A stretch of DNA of 64,000 nucleotides from Mycolicibacterium frederiksbergense (GTDB lineage: Bacteria; Actinomycetota; Actinomycetes; Mycobacteriales; Mycobacteriaceae): contig NZ_JARXVE010000006.1 of NCBI RefSeq assembly GCF_029893345.1, positions 124,001 through 188,000 of the forward strand. Reading direction: 5' to 3'. This document shows positions 25,399-33,936 of this stretch, piece by piece. Made by a program: the position numbers and the translations under genes. The notes under the pieces are model-generated. The model worked only from the letters and a program-made list of their open reading frames with translations, did no database searches and had not been told where the DNA came from. Every line of letters begins with the position of its first letter. Within the stretch, counting starts at the first letter, position 1.

Positions 25399-26438
25399 CG
25401 GGCCACCTTCAGCGAGACGGAGTTGGGGGCGTCGGCGGCCACCCGGTGGCACGCGGCGACGTGGGTGGCGGTCGCTCCCGGAGGTGAGGAGGACAACGCA
25501 GCGCTCACCGAGTGCAATGCCGGGTCCACGGTGGCGCACTCCGGAAGTGCCACCTCGCAGCGGTCGCGGAACCGGCAACCGACCGGTGGATGAGCGAGAT
25601 CAGGTGGCCTGCCGGGTATTCCGCTGATGCCTGCGGTACCCGCGCCCGGCCGGGGGAAGCACGCCAACAACTGCCGGGTGTAGGGGTGCGCCGGCCCGGT
25701 GGCGGCGGTGTGGGTGAACACCTCGTCGGCTTGGCCGCGCTCGACGATACGGCCGGCATACATGACCGCCGCCCGATCGCACAGCTCGCCCAGCACCATC
25801 AGGTCATGCGAGATCACCAGCATCGCGAGGTCGAGTTCGTCGGCCAGACGCCGGATCAGCTCGAGGATCTGCGCTTGCGTCATCACGTCCAGTGCCGTGG
25901 TGGGCTCGTCGGCGATGACCAGTTCGGGGTCACACGCGAGCGCCATCGCGATCATGGCCCGCTGTTTCATGCCGCCGGAGAACTGGTGCGGGTAGTCGGC
26001 GGCCCGGCCGGCTGCGATGCCGACCTCGCCGAGCAGTTCGGCGACCCGAGCCCGGACCTCTCGCTTGCCGGTGCGTGGGCGGTGGGTGCGAATGGCCTCG
26101 GCGATCTGTGCGCCGATCGGCATGACCGGGTTGAAGCCATTCATCGCGCCCTGGAACACCATCGACAATCGGCTCCAGCGCAGCTTACGCAGGCCCTCGT
26201 CGTCCACGGTCAGCAGATCGGTACCGCCCAGCCGCATCCGGTCGGCACTCACCTGCACGCCGCGAGGCAACAGCTGCGCCACCGCGAGTGCCAATGTGCT
26301 CTTGCCGCAGCCGGATTCGCCGGCCAGCCCGACGACCTCGCCGGTGTTGACGTCGAGGTCGATCCCGTCGACCGCGCGGACTTCGTCCCCGCCGGACCGA
26401 TAGGTGACCGACAGATTGCGAATCTCAAGCAGGTTCAT
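25395..26438 (-). CDS. Oligopeptide/dipeptide ABC transporter ATPase (DppD/OppD type)
   Basis: A 347-residue ATPase. Walker A GESGCGKSTLALA near residue 41, the Q-loop MVFQGAMNGFNP near 95, signature FSGGMKQRAMIAMAL near 153, Walker B LVIADEPTTALDV near 170 and the H-loop VISHDL near 205. The C-terminal cap with VGCRFRDRCEVALPEC is present, as in DppD. ATG 26438 overlaps the permease stop (ATGA). The two ATPases form the heterodimeric motor of the importer. Confidence 0.93.
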   Translation of the reverse strand: MNLLEIRNLSVTYRSGGDEVRAVDGIDLDVNTGEVVGLAGESGCGKSTLALAVAQLLPRGVQVSADRMRLGGTDLLTVDDEGLRKLRWSRLSMVFQGAMNGFNPVMPIGAQIAEAIRTHRPRTGKREVRARVAELLGEVGIAAGRAADYPHQFSGGMKQRAMIAMALACDPELVIADEPTTALDVMTQAQILELIRRLADELDLAMLVISHDLMVLGELCDRAAVMYAGRIVERGQADEVFTHTAATGPAHPYTRQLLACFPRPGAGTAGISGIPGRPPDLAHPPVGCRFRDRCEVALPECATVDPALHSVSAALSSSPPGATATHVAACHRVAADAPNSVSLKVAR

Positions 26439-27325
26439 GTGGTGGCCGCCAGTTTCGGATTGAGAATGTGTTCGAGAGCCTGGCCGATCAACGAAAACGC
26501 CAGTACCACAACGACAATTCCGATTCCCGGTGGCAGGAAGTACCACCAGTAGCCGTTCCCGACCGCGCCGGATACGAAAGCGTTGTGCAGGATCTGGCCC
26601 CACGATGTGCGTGACGGGTCCCCGAGTCCCAGGAACGACAGGGTGGCCTCGGCCAGGATGGACCCGGCGATCACCAGCACGGCATTGGCGATCACCAGTG
26701 CCGCGACGCCGGGCAGGATCAATTTCCACAGCACCGCCGGGGCCGACAGGCCGACGGTGCGCGCCCGGGCGACCACCTCGCGTTCCCGCAGCGCCAAGGT
26801 CTGCGACCGGACGATGCGGGCTGTCGGTGGCCAGCTCGTCACCGCGATGACCAGCACGATCATCGGAAGGCTCTGCCCCACAATGGCGCCCAGTGCGATC
26901 ATGAGCGGCAGGTTCGGAAGCACCAGGAAGAAGTCGGTGATTCGCATCAGGACTGCGTCGACGAACCCGGTGAACCAGCCGGCGAGGATGCCGACGACGG
27001 TGCCGATGAGCACCGTCACCAGGGTGGCGATCAGCCCGATCTCCAACGAGATCGGCGTGCCCGCAAGCACTTGGCGCAGTACGTCGCGCCCCAGTTCGTC
27101 GGTGCCGAGTAGATGAGCTGTGCTGGGGGGCTGCAGAATCCCGGTGCGAGACTCGGCTACGGCGCCGCGGTCGTAGGGTGCCACCAGCGGCCCAATCACG
27201 GCGAGTGCGATGACGGCGGCGGCCATGAGCAGGCCGGTGCGGCCCATGCCGTCGTGCCACAGCTTGGTTGCGACGTCGCGCCAACCGGCGCTGGTCGTCT
27301 CCGTCGGGATACTCACCTCGGTCAT
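26435..27325 (-). CDS. Peptide ABC transporter permease (DppC type)
   Basis: A 296-residue inner-membrane permease with about six helices. The start ATG 27325 overlaps the dppB-type stop by 4 bases. The N-terminal part has one helix (GLLMAAAVIALAVIGPLVAPYDRG) and a periplasmic HLLGTDELGRDVLRQVL stretch typical of DppC. The EAA cytoplasmic loop is VVARARTVGLSAPAVLWKLILP near residue 195, the ATPase contact site. It forms the channel with the DppB-type subunit. Confidence 0.93.
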   Translation of the reverse strand: MTEVSIPTETTSAGWRDVATKLWHDGMGRTGLLMAAAVIALAVIGPLVAPYDRGAVAESRTGILQPPSTAHLLGTDELGRDVLRQVLAGTPISLEIGLIATLVTVLIGTVVGILAGWFTGFVDAVLMRITDFFLVLPNLPLMIALGAIVGQSLPMIVLVIAVTSWPPTARIVRSQTLALREREVVARARTVGLSAPAVLWKLILPGVAALVIANAVLVIAGSILAEATLSFLGLGDPSRTSWGQILHNAFVSGAVGNGYWWYFLPPGIGIVVVVLAFSLIGQALEHILNPKLAATT

Positions 27326-28290
27326 GTCAGTCTCACCCTCGGGTCCAATGCGCGGTAGATGACATCGCTGGCGAAGTTGGCCAGCACCACCACGACGGCG
27401 AACAACAGGAAGCACGCCTCCATCACCGGGTAGTCGCGCCGTACCACCGACAGGTAGATCAATTGCCCCATCCCGGGCCACGAGAACACCGTCTCGACCT
27501 GGATGGTGCCGCCGACGGTGGCACTGGCATACAGCGTGGTCGCGGTGGCGACGGGAAGCAGGGCATTGCGCACACCGTGTCGCCACAGCACCCGCCGCGG
27601 ATGCAGGCCCTTGGCCCGCGCGGTGGTCATGAAATCCTCCGACAGCGTGTTCAGCAGGGAGCTGCGGGTGATCAGGACGAACTGAGCGATGTCGACCACC
27701 ACCATCGCTGCCGTGGGCAGAACCAAATGCCGTGCCAGATCGGAGATCCGGGTGAACACGGTCGGGTAGATCGCGTCGGCGGTGTACATCCCCGCAATGG
27801 GCAGCCAATTCAGGGCGACCGCGAAGACGAAGATGAGCAACATGCCCACCCAGAATGTGGGCAAGCTCCAGAACACCAGTGACCCGACGACAAGTCCGCT
27901 GTCGGCTCGCTTGCCCCGGCGGGCCGCGGCGACCACCCCGATCACCACACCGAGCCCGACCACGAGCACTGTGGAGACCGTCACCAGGATCACGGTGTTC
28001 ACCAGCGCCTCGCCCACGATGGGGCCGACCGGAGCCGAGTAGGAGTAGGAGTACCCGAAGTCACCCTGCAGCAGGTGGCTCACATACGAGACGAATTGCG
28101 AGCTCAGCGGCCGGTCGAGTCCGTAGTACGTGCGCAACCGGGCGATCGCCGCGGCGTCGAGGTGTTGGCCACGCGCGATGTGGGTGACGGGGTCGCCGGG
28201 CATGAGATGGAAGATCAGGAAATTGGTGACCAGGACCGCGACAAGGGTGAAAGCCAGATATGCCAGCTTTGTTGTGAGGTAACGCAGCAT
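27322..28290 (-). CDS. Peptide ABC transporter permease (DppB type)
   Basis: A 322-residue permease with six predicted helices. MLRYLTTKLAYLAFTLVAVLV gives the first helix, the periplasmic loop has PGDPVTHIARGQHLDAAAIARLRTYYGLDRPL as in DppB, and the EAA loop is FMTTARAKGLHPRRVLWRHGVRNALLP near residue 210. The GAGGAG sequence abuts the ATG at 28290 with no spacer, which is unusual; translation may depend on coupling to the binding-protein gene that ends 16 bases upstream. Confidence 0.92.
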   Translation of the reverse strand: MLRYLTTKLAYLAFTLVAVLVTNFLIFHLMPGDPVTHIARGQHLDAAAIARLRTYYGLDRPLSSQFVSYVSHLLQGDFGYSYSYSAPVGPIVGEALVNTVILVTVSTVLVVGLGVVIGVVAAARRGKRADSGLVVGSLVFWSLPTFWVGMLLIFVFAVALNWLPIAGMYTADAIYPTVFTRISDLARHLVLPTAAMVVVDIAQFVLITRSSLLNTLSEDFMTTARAKGLHPRRVLWRHGVRNALLPVATATTLYASATVGGTIQVETVFSWPGMGQLIYLSVVRRDYPVMEACFLLFAVVVVLANFASDVIYRALDPRVRLT

Positions 28291-28306
28291 CTCCTCGGGG
28301 CCCGCC

Positions 28307-29944
28307 TCAGGCCGGCTTCACGTCGAGGTAGTTGACCCGCGGGAAGTTCAGCACCATGCCGCCCTTGATCGGTTGCCAGTCGGTCCAGGTGTCGGTCCGC
28401 GTGCCGGTGAGCTTCTTCTGGTACCACATCACGATGTACGGACAGCTCGCGTAGTGAATCGCCTGCATCTCCTGGACCAGCTTGACCCGCTGGCCGTGGT
28501 CGATGGTGGTCCGTTGCTGCTCATAGAGCTCGTCGTATCTCGGGTTGCTCCAGTAGGTGTCGTTGTTTCCGCCGATCTGGTCGGTGGTGGCGATCCCGAG
28601 CAGGTAGGACGGGTCGTACATCTCCGAATCCCAGCCCCACACGATGATGTCCCAGTCGGGTCCCTGGGTGTTGAACACCGTGCTGCCCATTGCGTCGGCA
28701 TCCGTGGTCGACAGCTTCACGCCGACACCGATCGCCTTGGCCGCCGTGGCGAAGAGCTCGGCGGCTTTCACGTCGACGGCGGTGTCGGCGATCGCGACGA
28801 TTCTGAAGTTCAGTGGGGCACCGTCTTTCGACTCGCGGATGCCGTCGCCGTTGCGGTCCACATAGCCCGCGTCGTCGAGCAGCTTGCGGGCCTTGTCCTG
28901 ATTGTTGTCCAGCACGTCGGCGGGTGCCGGGACGTAGTGGAAGTCACCGAATGCGACGGGCAGCAGGCCGGTTCCCGGTTCTCCGTAGCCCGAGAGGGCG
29001 AGCTCGACGAGCTGCAGACGGTTGACCGCGCAACTCAGTGCCTGACGTACCGCCGGGTCCAGCAGCAGCCGGTTGCCTTTCGAATTGGGCTCGGTAGAGC
29101 AGTTGAACCCGATCATGTGGAACGAAAAAGACTCCAGCTCATCGGTTTTGACGTTGGCGGCACCCTTGAGTCCACCGAAGATGGTGGGTGGGATCTCGGC
29201 GACGATGTCGATGTCGCCGGTGCGCAGCGCCTGCGTGACGATGTCGTCACTGCCGAACTTGGTCCAGGTCACCTTCTCCGCAGCCGGCTTGGTGCCCCAC
29301 CAGTTGTCGTTACGGGTGACAGTGACGACGTTGCCCTTCTGCCAGGAGTCGAAGATGAACGGCCCGGTGCCGACCGGCTTGTCGTTGGCGAACCGGGGCA
29401 GATCGTTCTTGTTCACCTCGGCCCAGATGTGCTTGGGCACGATCGGCGTGATGACACCGGGGTCCAGCGTCTGCGGGCGCGAATAGGTCAGGCGCACTGT
29501 GTTTCCCGTGCTCGTTGCGTCGACGAGATCCTTGAAGTACGCACCGTAGGTGCCGTAGTCGTTGTCGCGGACCATCAGCAGGGTGAACACGACGTCATCG
29601 GGTGTGAAGGGGTTGCCGTCCTGCCATTTGACGCCCTCGCGCAGGGTGTAGGTGTAGGTCTTGCCGCCGTCGTCGACTTTGACGTCGGTGGCCAGGGACG
29701 GCTTGACGTTCAGGTCGGCGTCGTACTCCATGAGCTTGTCGTAGAGCAGTTGGAACACGTCGTAGGACTGGGTGGAGAAGGCGGTGAAGGGATTCAGCGA
29801 GTCGATGTCGGTAGTTGATCCAACGCGCAGGACGGTATGCGTCGCGGTCTGGGGAGCGCAGGCGGCCAGCGCTGCGGCGCCGCCCAGAGCTGCGGCGACC
29901 ACAGCCGAGTTTCGTAGGAAGCTGCGTCGGTCCATCTTCTGCAT
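28307..29944 (-). CDS. Tat-exported peptide-binding lipoprotein of family 5 (DppA/OppA type)
   Basis: A 545-residue solute-binding protein. The N-terminus MDRRSFLRNSAVVAA carries a twin-arginine motif and the lipobox LAAC with Cys29. The family-5 signature is seen in YDKLMEYDADLNVKPSLATDVKV and TYTLREGVKWQDGNPFTPDDVVFTL. It binds peptides or related polar compounds outside the membrane and passes them to the DppBC-type permeases. Tat export implies folding before transport. ATG 29944 has AAGGAG about 10 bases upstream. First gene of the ten-gene operon; its promoter region is shared with the divergent regulator. Confidence 0.92.
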   Translation of the reverse strand: MQKMDRRSFLRNSAVVAAALGGAAALAACAPQTATHTVLRVGSTTDIDSLNPFTAFSTQSYDVFQLLYDKLMEYDADLNVKPSLATDVKVDDGGKTYTYTLREGVKWQDGNPFTPDDVVFTLLMVRDNDYGTYGAYFKDLVDATSTGNTVRLTYSRPQTLDPGVITPIVPKHIWAEVNKNDLPRFANDKPVGTGPFIFDSWQKGNVVTVTRNDNWWGTKPAAEKVTWTKFGSDDIVTQALRTGDIDIVAEIPPTIFGGLKGAANVKTDELESFSFHMIGFNCSTEPNSKGNRLLLDPAVRQALSCAVNRLQLVELALSGYGEPGTGLLPVAFGDFHYVPAPADVLDNNQDKARKLLDDAGYVDRNGDGIRESKDGAPLNFRIVAIADTAVDVKAAELFATAAKAIGVGVKLSTTDADAMGSTVFNTQGPDWDIIVWGWDSEMYDPSYLLGIATTDQIGGNNDTYWSNPRYDELYEQQRTTIDHGQRVKLVQEMQAIHYASCPYIVMWYQKKLTGTRTDTWTDWQPIKGGMVLNFPRVNYLDVKPA

Positions 29945-29988
29945 CGCCGGGTTTCTCCTTCGCGGGCGGAGCCAATGCCGATCACTGT

Positions 29989-30016
29989 GCATACACAGTA
30001 TTGAGAGTATGTATGC
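29989..30016. promoter_or_regulatory. Candidate GntR operator near the binding-protein promoter
   Basis: GCATAC (29989-29994) and GTATGC (30011-30016) are inverted copies separated by 16 bases, with an extra GTAT directly before the right arm. The right arm shares its TATGC core with the tighter palindrome at 30110-30124. The base composition is distinctly AT-richer than the surrounding genes. Lying 45-72 bases upstream of the binding-protein ATG, it is in position to control the operon. Confidence 0.45.
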
Positions 30017-30109
30017 GATCGGTCGGCGTCGTGGACCTTTTGCGAAAATTCTTCTTCTAATCGGTAGAAAACCCTGTTGAGCGCCGATTAGCAGTACGTT
30101 CACAGAGAT

Positions 30110-30124
30110 GCATAGTTAGTATGC
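30110..30124. promoter_or_regulatory. Candidate GntR operator before the regulator gene
   Basis: GCATA-GTTAG-TATGC is a perfect 5-5-5 inverted repeat at 30110-30124, 49 bases before the regulator ATG. It shares the TATGC arm with the site at 29989-30016. Two related sites, one for each divergent promoter, fit autoregulation and control of the catabolic operon by the same GntR protein. Confidence 0.5.
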
Positions 30125-30172
30125 TGTGTGAAAGAAGTGCCGTCAGTCAGAGATCGGGACGGGGGAGGACGG

Positions 30173-31015
30173 ATGTCGACACCGAAGGGGAGCAGCCCGG
30201 CGGGCGATCGGAAGCTGAGGTACCAGCAAGTGCAGGAACTGGTGCTCAGCATCATGGCCTCGCGTGACCTGCGCCCCGGTGATCGCCTGCCCTCGACAAC
30301 CGAACTGGCCGAGATCGCCGACGTGAGTACCATTTCCGTGCGCCGCGCGCTCGATGAGCTGGAGCGGGCCGGCCGAATTCGTCGACATCAGGGCCTGGGA
30401 ACCTTTGTCGCCGAACCGCGTATCGGCGCGGACCCCACCCGGCCCGGTGAGCTGCTGCAGACGTTGACCGACAACCAGGGCCGCTCGCCGTCGGTGACCA
30501 CGGCGCTGATCACGATGTCGGTGGGTCTGCCCAGTTCGACGATTGCCGCAGCACTAGGGGTGGACGAGGGGCAGCCGACCTGGGAGATCTGGCGGCGACG
30601 GACGATTGGTCAGGGGACCAGTGCGGATCGGATTCTCGAACGTGCCGTGCTCCCGCTGAGCCGGGTGCCCTCGATCGACCGGGTCCGGCTCGCCGCGGGC
30701 GAATCGTTGTACCGATTCCTGCAGGAGCGGTACGGATTCACCGACGAGTACACCGAGCAGGCTTTCGAGGTCGACAGCCCCAACAGCTGGGAGTCCGAAC
30801 AACTCGAGCTGGATCCGGGGGAACTCGTCGTACGCATCCGCGGGGTCAGCTTCGACTCCGCCGGTCAGGCGTTCGACTGTTTCGAACAGTGCTACCGCGC
30901 AACCAAGTTCACCTTCTACACGGCGGGCCAGACCCGGCACCGGATCCTCGGGCCGTCGGAGTTGTCCAACTGGTCGGTATCCCCGTTGGCGGATCCGCAG
31001 CAGGGAGCCAACTGA
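30173..31015 (+). CDS. GntR/HutC-family transcriptional regulator with UTRA domain
   Basis: A 280-residue regulator. The winged helix spans about residues 15-85 with LVLSIMASRDLRPGDRLPST and VSTISVRRALDELERAGRIRRHQGLGTFV. The UTRA ligand domain covers about residues 105-265 (WEIWRRRTIG, ERAVLPLSRVPSI, LVVRIRGVSFDSAGQAFDCFEQCYRA). HutC-type regulators bind small metabolites, often phosphorylated sugars or amino acids, and usually repress the neighbouring operon. ATG 30173 is preceded by GGAGG at 30164-30168, 4 bases away; an upstream GTG at 30128 lacks such a site. Divergent from the ten-gene operon. Confidence 0.9.
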   Translation: MSTPKGSSPAGDRKLRYQQVQELVLSIMASRDLRPGDRLPSTTELAEIADVSTISVRRALDELERAGRIRRHQGLGTFVAEPRIGADPTRPGELLQTLTDNQGRSPSVTTALITMSVGLPSSTIAAALGVDEGQPTWEIWRRRTIGQGTSADRILERAVLPLSRVPSIDRVRLAAGESLYRFLQERYGFTDEYTEQAFEVDSPNSWESEQLELDPGELVVRIRGVSFDSAGQAFDCFEQCYRATKFTFYTAGQTRHRILGPSELSNWSVSPLADPQQGAN

Positions 31016-31052
31016 CCGTCGTCGGACCAGCCGATGCTGAATTGCTCCGCGC

Positions 31053-32294
31053 TCAGCGGTCAGGCAGTGCGTGCTCGACGATCGGCCGGCGCGGATGCGG
31101 TTCCCGTTCGGCGCGCTTGGCGGCCAGATAGACCTGGCTGGTGTCCGCGGCCACGGTGTGCCAGTCGAAGTCGGCGCTGAGCCGCTCGCGAGCGGCGATC
31201 GCCCGACGCTGCGCGGCGTCGGGGTCATCGAGCACGGCGCGTACCGCTGCGGCCAGACCCGCCACATCCCTTGGGGCGAATGACATTCCGGTCTGTCCGT
31301 CGATCACCGCTTCGCCCAGCCCGCCGACGTCGGAGGTCACCAGCGGGGTGCCGGTGGCCGCGGCCTCCAGTGCCACGATGCCGAATGGCTCATAGTGGCT
31401 GGGCAGCACGACGGCGTCTGCCGCCCGTAGGGCCTGCAGCAGATCCTCGTGGCCGAGCCGACCGACGAATCGGGTTGCCTTGAGCACCTTGTGCTTTCGT
31501 GCTTGCTCCATGAGCCACTGCTGCTGGGTGCCGTCACCGGCGATGGTCAGCGTGGTGCCCGGATGCGCGCGCCGGATGCGGGGGAGGGCTGCGATGGCGT
31601 CGTGCACACCCTTCTCGTACTCCAGGCGCCCGACAAAGAGCAGCTCGGGTGCCCCCTGCCGGGGTTGGCGGGGTGCGAACGGCCAAAGCTCGGCGTCGAT
31701 TCCATTGCGGATCACCCTGATCTCGGACAGCCCCGGCCCGAACAGCTCGGTGATCTCCTCGCTCATCGACGCCGAACAGGTGATCAGCGAATCGGATTCG
31801 CGCACCAGCCAGGACTCCACCGCGTGCACCTGGCGACTGATCGGACCCGACACCCAGCCGGAATGCCGGCCCGCTTCGGTGGCATGGATGGTGGAAACCA
31901 GTGGCGCATCGAAATATTCGGCAAGCGCGATGGCCGGGTGGGCGACCAGCCAATCGTGGGCGTGCACGATGTCGGGCACCCAGCGATCACCCGAATTGTC
32001 TTTGACGGCCAGGCCGGTACGCACCATCGCGTGCCCCATGGCCAGCGTCCAGGCCATCATGTCCGTGCCGAAGTCGAATTCGTGCGGATCCTGGGCGGCG
32101 GCCACCACCCGCACGCCCTCGCTGATCTCGTCGGTGGACGGATGGGTGCTCGGGTCGGTGTCGGTGGGCCTGCGGCAGAGCACCACAACCTCGTGACCTG
32201 CGGTGGCCAGCGCGGTGGCCAGGTGATGCACGTGTCGGCCCAGGCCGCCGACGACGACGGGTGGGTATTCCCATGACACCATCAGGATCTTCAT
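31053..32294 (-). CDS. GT4 glycosyltransferase for methylglucose lipopolysaccharide / glycogen (Rv3032-like)
   Basis: A 413-residue GT-B enzyme. The nucleotide-sugar site shows VGRLEYEKGVHDAI near residue 215 and the EPFGIVALEAAATGTPLV block near 300. The N-terminal domain has WEYPPVVVGGLGRHVHHLA, a glycogen-synthase-like acceptor signature. The M. tuberculosis orthologue is an alpha-1,4-glucosyltransferase that lengthens methylglucose lipopolysaccharide and contributes to glycogen-like glucans. It is first in the Rv3032-Rv3030 block in map order but last in transcription, 103 bases after the GH57 gene. The C-terminus EHALPDR is conserved. Confidence 0.93.
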   Translation of the reverse strand: MKILMVSWEYPPVVVGGLGRHVHHLATALATAGHEVVVLCRRPTDTDPSTHPSTDEISEGVRVVAAAQDPHEFDFGTDMMAWTLAMGHAMVRTGLAVKDNSGDRWVPDIVHAHDWLVAHPAIALAEYFDAPLVSTIHATEAGRHSGWVSGPISRQVHAVESWLVRESDSLITCSASMSEEITELFGPGLSEIRVIRNGIDAELWPFAPRQPRQGAPELLFVGRLEYEKGVHDAIAALPRIRRAHPGTTLTIAGDGTQQQWLMEQARKHKVLKATRFVGRLGHEDLLQALRAADAVVLPSHYEPFGIVALEAAATGTPLVTSDVGGLGEAVIDGQTGMSFAPRDVAGLAAAVRAVLDDPDAAQRRAIAARERLSADFDWHTVAADTSQVYLAAKRAEREPHPRRPIVEHALPDR

Positions 32295-32397
32295 GACTGC
32301 GTGCCTTCGTGCCGGTGCGAGCGTGCGCACAATGCTGAGGTTGGCCGGAGTGTCGAGCGGCAGAGACGCACGCTCGCCAGGTGGAGGGTGGGAGGGA

Positions 32398-33936
32398 TCA
32401 TCGGGGCAGCCGCCGGGCGTCGAGGGCCCCGAACAGGCCGTCGGCCTTGTTCCAGCCGTCCGCGAGCCGCTCGGCGTGGTCGCGGCGGCCCGCGGCCAGT
32501 GCGTCGGAAATCTCGCGGGTGGCGTGGGCATGCAGATGCGCGCGGTAGCGCGCGTACTCGGCGGCCGAATCCTTGCTGACCATGAACGGCCAGTCGCTGG
32601 ACACCGTCAGCAGGGTCTCCCGCAGGATCTGATCGGCCACCCGGTCGCGCGTGGTCGGCGCACCGACCGCGGCGTGCTGGGTCAGCGCCTTGTCCACGGT
32701 GCTCAATGCGCCGTCGACCACCTCATTGTTGAGCGCCACCAGGTCGGCCACCTTCTCGCCATTCCAGACCTGCCAGTTCTTGCCCGAACCCCAAGAGCTG
32801 GGCGGCAATTCGACCGGGGCGCCGACGAATCCGTCGGTGATGGCGTCCGAAAGGGTGCCGACCCGCACCCCGGCTTCGGGCAGCGCGCGCAGCACTCGCC
32901 CGAGCCACTCGGGCCCTTCATGCCACCAGTGCCCGAACAGTTCGGTGTCGAATGCGGCCACCACGTGCGCGGGCCGGCCGATCCGCTCGCTTTCGCTAAC
33001 CAGACGCCGGCGGACCACCTCGACGAAGTCGCGGACATGTTCATCGATGGCGCCGTCCGCACGTTGCGGATCGTAGGGTGCCTTCTCCTCGGAGGGGACA
33101 TTGCGTCCGGTCACCCGAACCGGCTTGAGGCCCGTGGTGTGGTCGTAGGTGTGGAAGTCGCGGTAGGCGCCGTGGCCGGGGTAGCCCGACTTGGGAGACC
33201 ACACCCGGTAGCTGACCTGAAGATCGCGGCCGAACGCCACCACATCGGACTCGCCGACCGGCCGGCCCAGCGCGGTGTCGCCGTGCAGCGACGGTCCGTC
33301 CACCATGAAGTGCCCGACGCCGGCCGCGGCGTAACCGGTTTCCATGCCTGGGGCGTAGGCGCATTCGGGTGCCCAGATGCCGGCCGGAGTGTGGGCGAAG
33401 CGCTGTTGCGCGTCGGCCAGGCCCTCGCGCAGCGCGAATTCGCGCATCCGGGGGTTGAGCAGTGGCTGGAACGGGTGCGACAGCGGGCCGCCGAGAAGTT
33501 CGATGGTCTCGGCGTCGATCAGTGCACGCAGCAGCCCGCTGGCGCCGTGGCGCCAATGCGTGGTGAATTCCTCGATCGCCGCACCGGCCGCGGCATACTC
33601 GCGAATCCCGAACTGTCGCAACGCTGGTTGCTCATACAGTGTGGTCGCTTCCTGGGCGCGCAACTGCCAGTTGGCCAGCCAGTGCTGCATGCCGGTGAGG
33701 CAATACGGATCATCGAGCTGCGCGGTGACCACCGGCGTCATGCCGAGGGTGATCAGGTGCCTGCGGTCTTCGGCGGCCAGGCCGCGCAGCACCCGCATGA
33801 GCGGCAGGTAGGCAGCCGCCCAGGATTGGTAGAGCCACTCCTCGCCGACCGGCCAGCGGCCATGATGGGCCAGCCAGGGCAGGTGGGTGTGCAGGACGAG
33901 GGTGAACAGCCCCGGTACCGGGGCCGGTTCCGTCAC
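32398..33936 (-). CDS. GH57 alpha-1,4-glucan branching enzyme (Rv3031-like)
   Basis: A 512-residue GH57 protein. The N-terminal catalytic barrel begins LFTLVLHTHLPWLAHHG with the HxHxP segment. The nucleophile Glu is in GIWAPECAYAPG near residue 190 and the acid Asp in VAAFDTELFGHWWHEGPEW near 326. A helical C-terminal domain with VSSDWPFMVSKDSAAEYA closes the active site. Enzymes of this type create alpha-1,6 branches in glucans; in mycobacteria the gene lies in the methylglucose lipopolysaccharide group. GTG 33936 overlaps the upstream methyltransferase stop (GTGA). Confidence 0.93.
   Translation of the reverse strand: MTEPAPVPGLFTLVLHTHLPWLAHHGRWPVGEEWLYQSWAAAYLPLMRVLRGLAAEDRRHLITLGMTPVVTAQLDDPYCLTGMQHWLANWQLRAQEATTLYEQPALRQFGIREYAAAGAAIEEFTTHWRHGASGLLRALIDAETIELLGGPLSHPFQPLLNPRMREFALREGLADAQQRFAHTPAGIWAPECAYAPGMETGYAAAGVGHFMVDGPSLHGDTALGRPVGESDVVAFGRDLQVSYRVWSPKSGYPGHGAYRDFHTYDHTTGLKPVRVTGRNVPSEEKAPYDPQRADGAIDEHVRDFVEVVRRRLVSESERIGRPAHVVAAFDTELFGHWWHEGPEWLGRVLRALPEAGVRVGTLSDAITDGFVGAPVELPPSSWGSGKNWQVWNGEKVADLVALNNEVVDGALSTVDKALTQHAAVGAPTTRDRVADQILRETLLTVSSDWPFMVSKDSAAEYARYRAHLHAHATREISDALAAGRRDHAERLADGWNKADGLFGALDARRLPR

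Noticed and set aside
24377..25578. Longer start for the DppF-type ATPase at 25578
   Set aside because: The extra residues overlap the DppD-type gene and have no family similarity; ATG 25398 in an ATGA overlap is typical.
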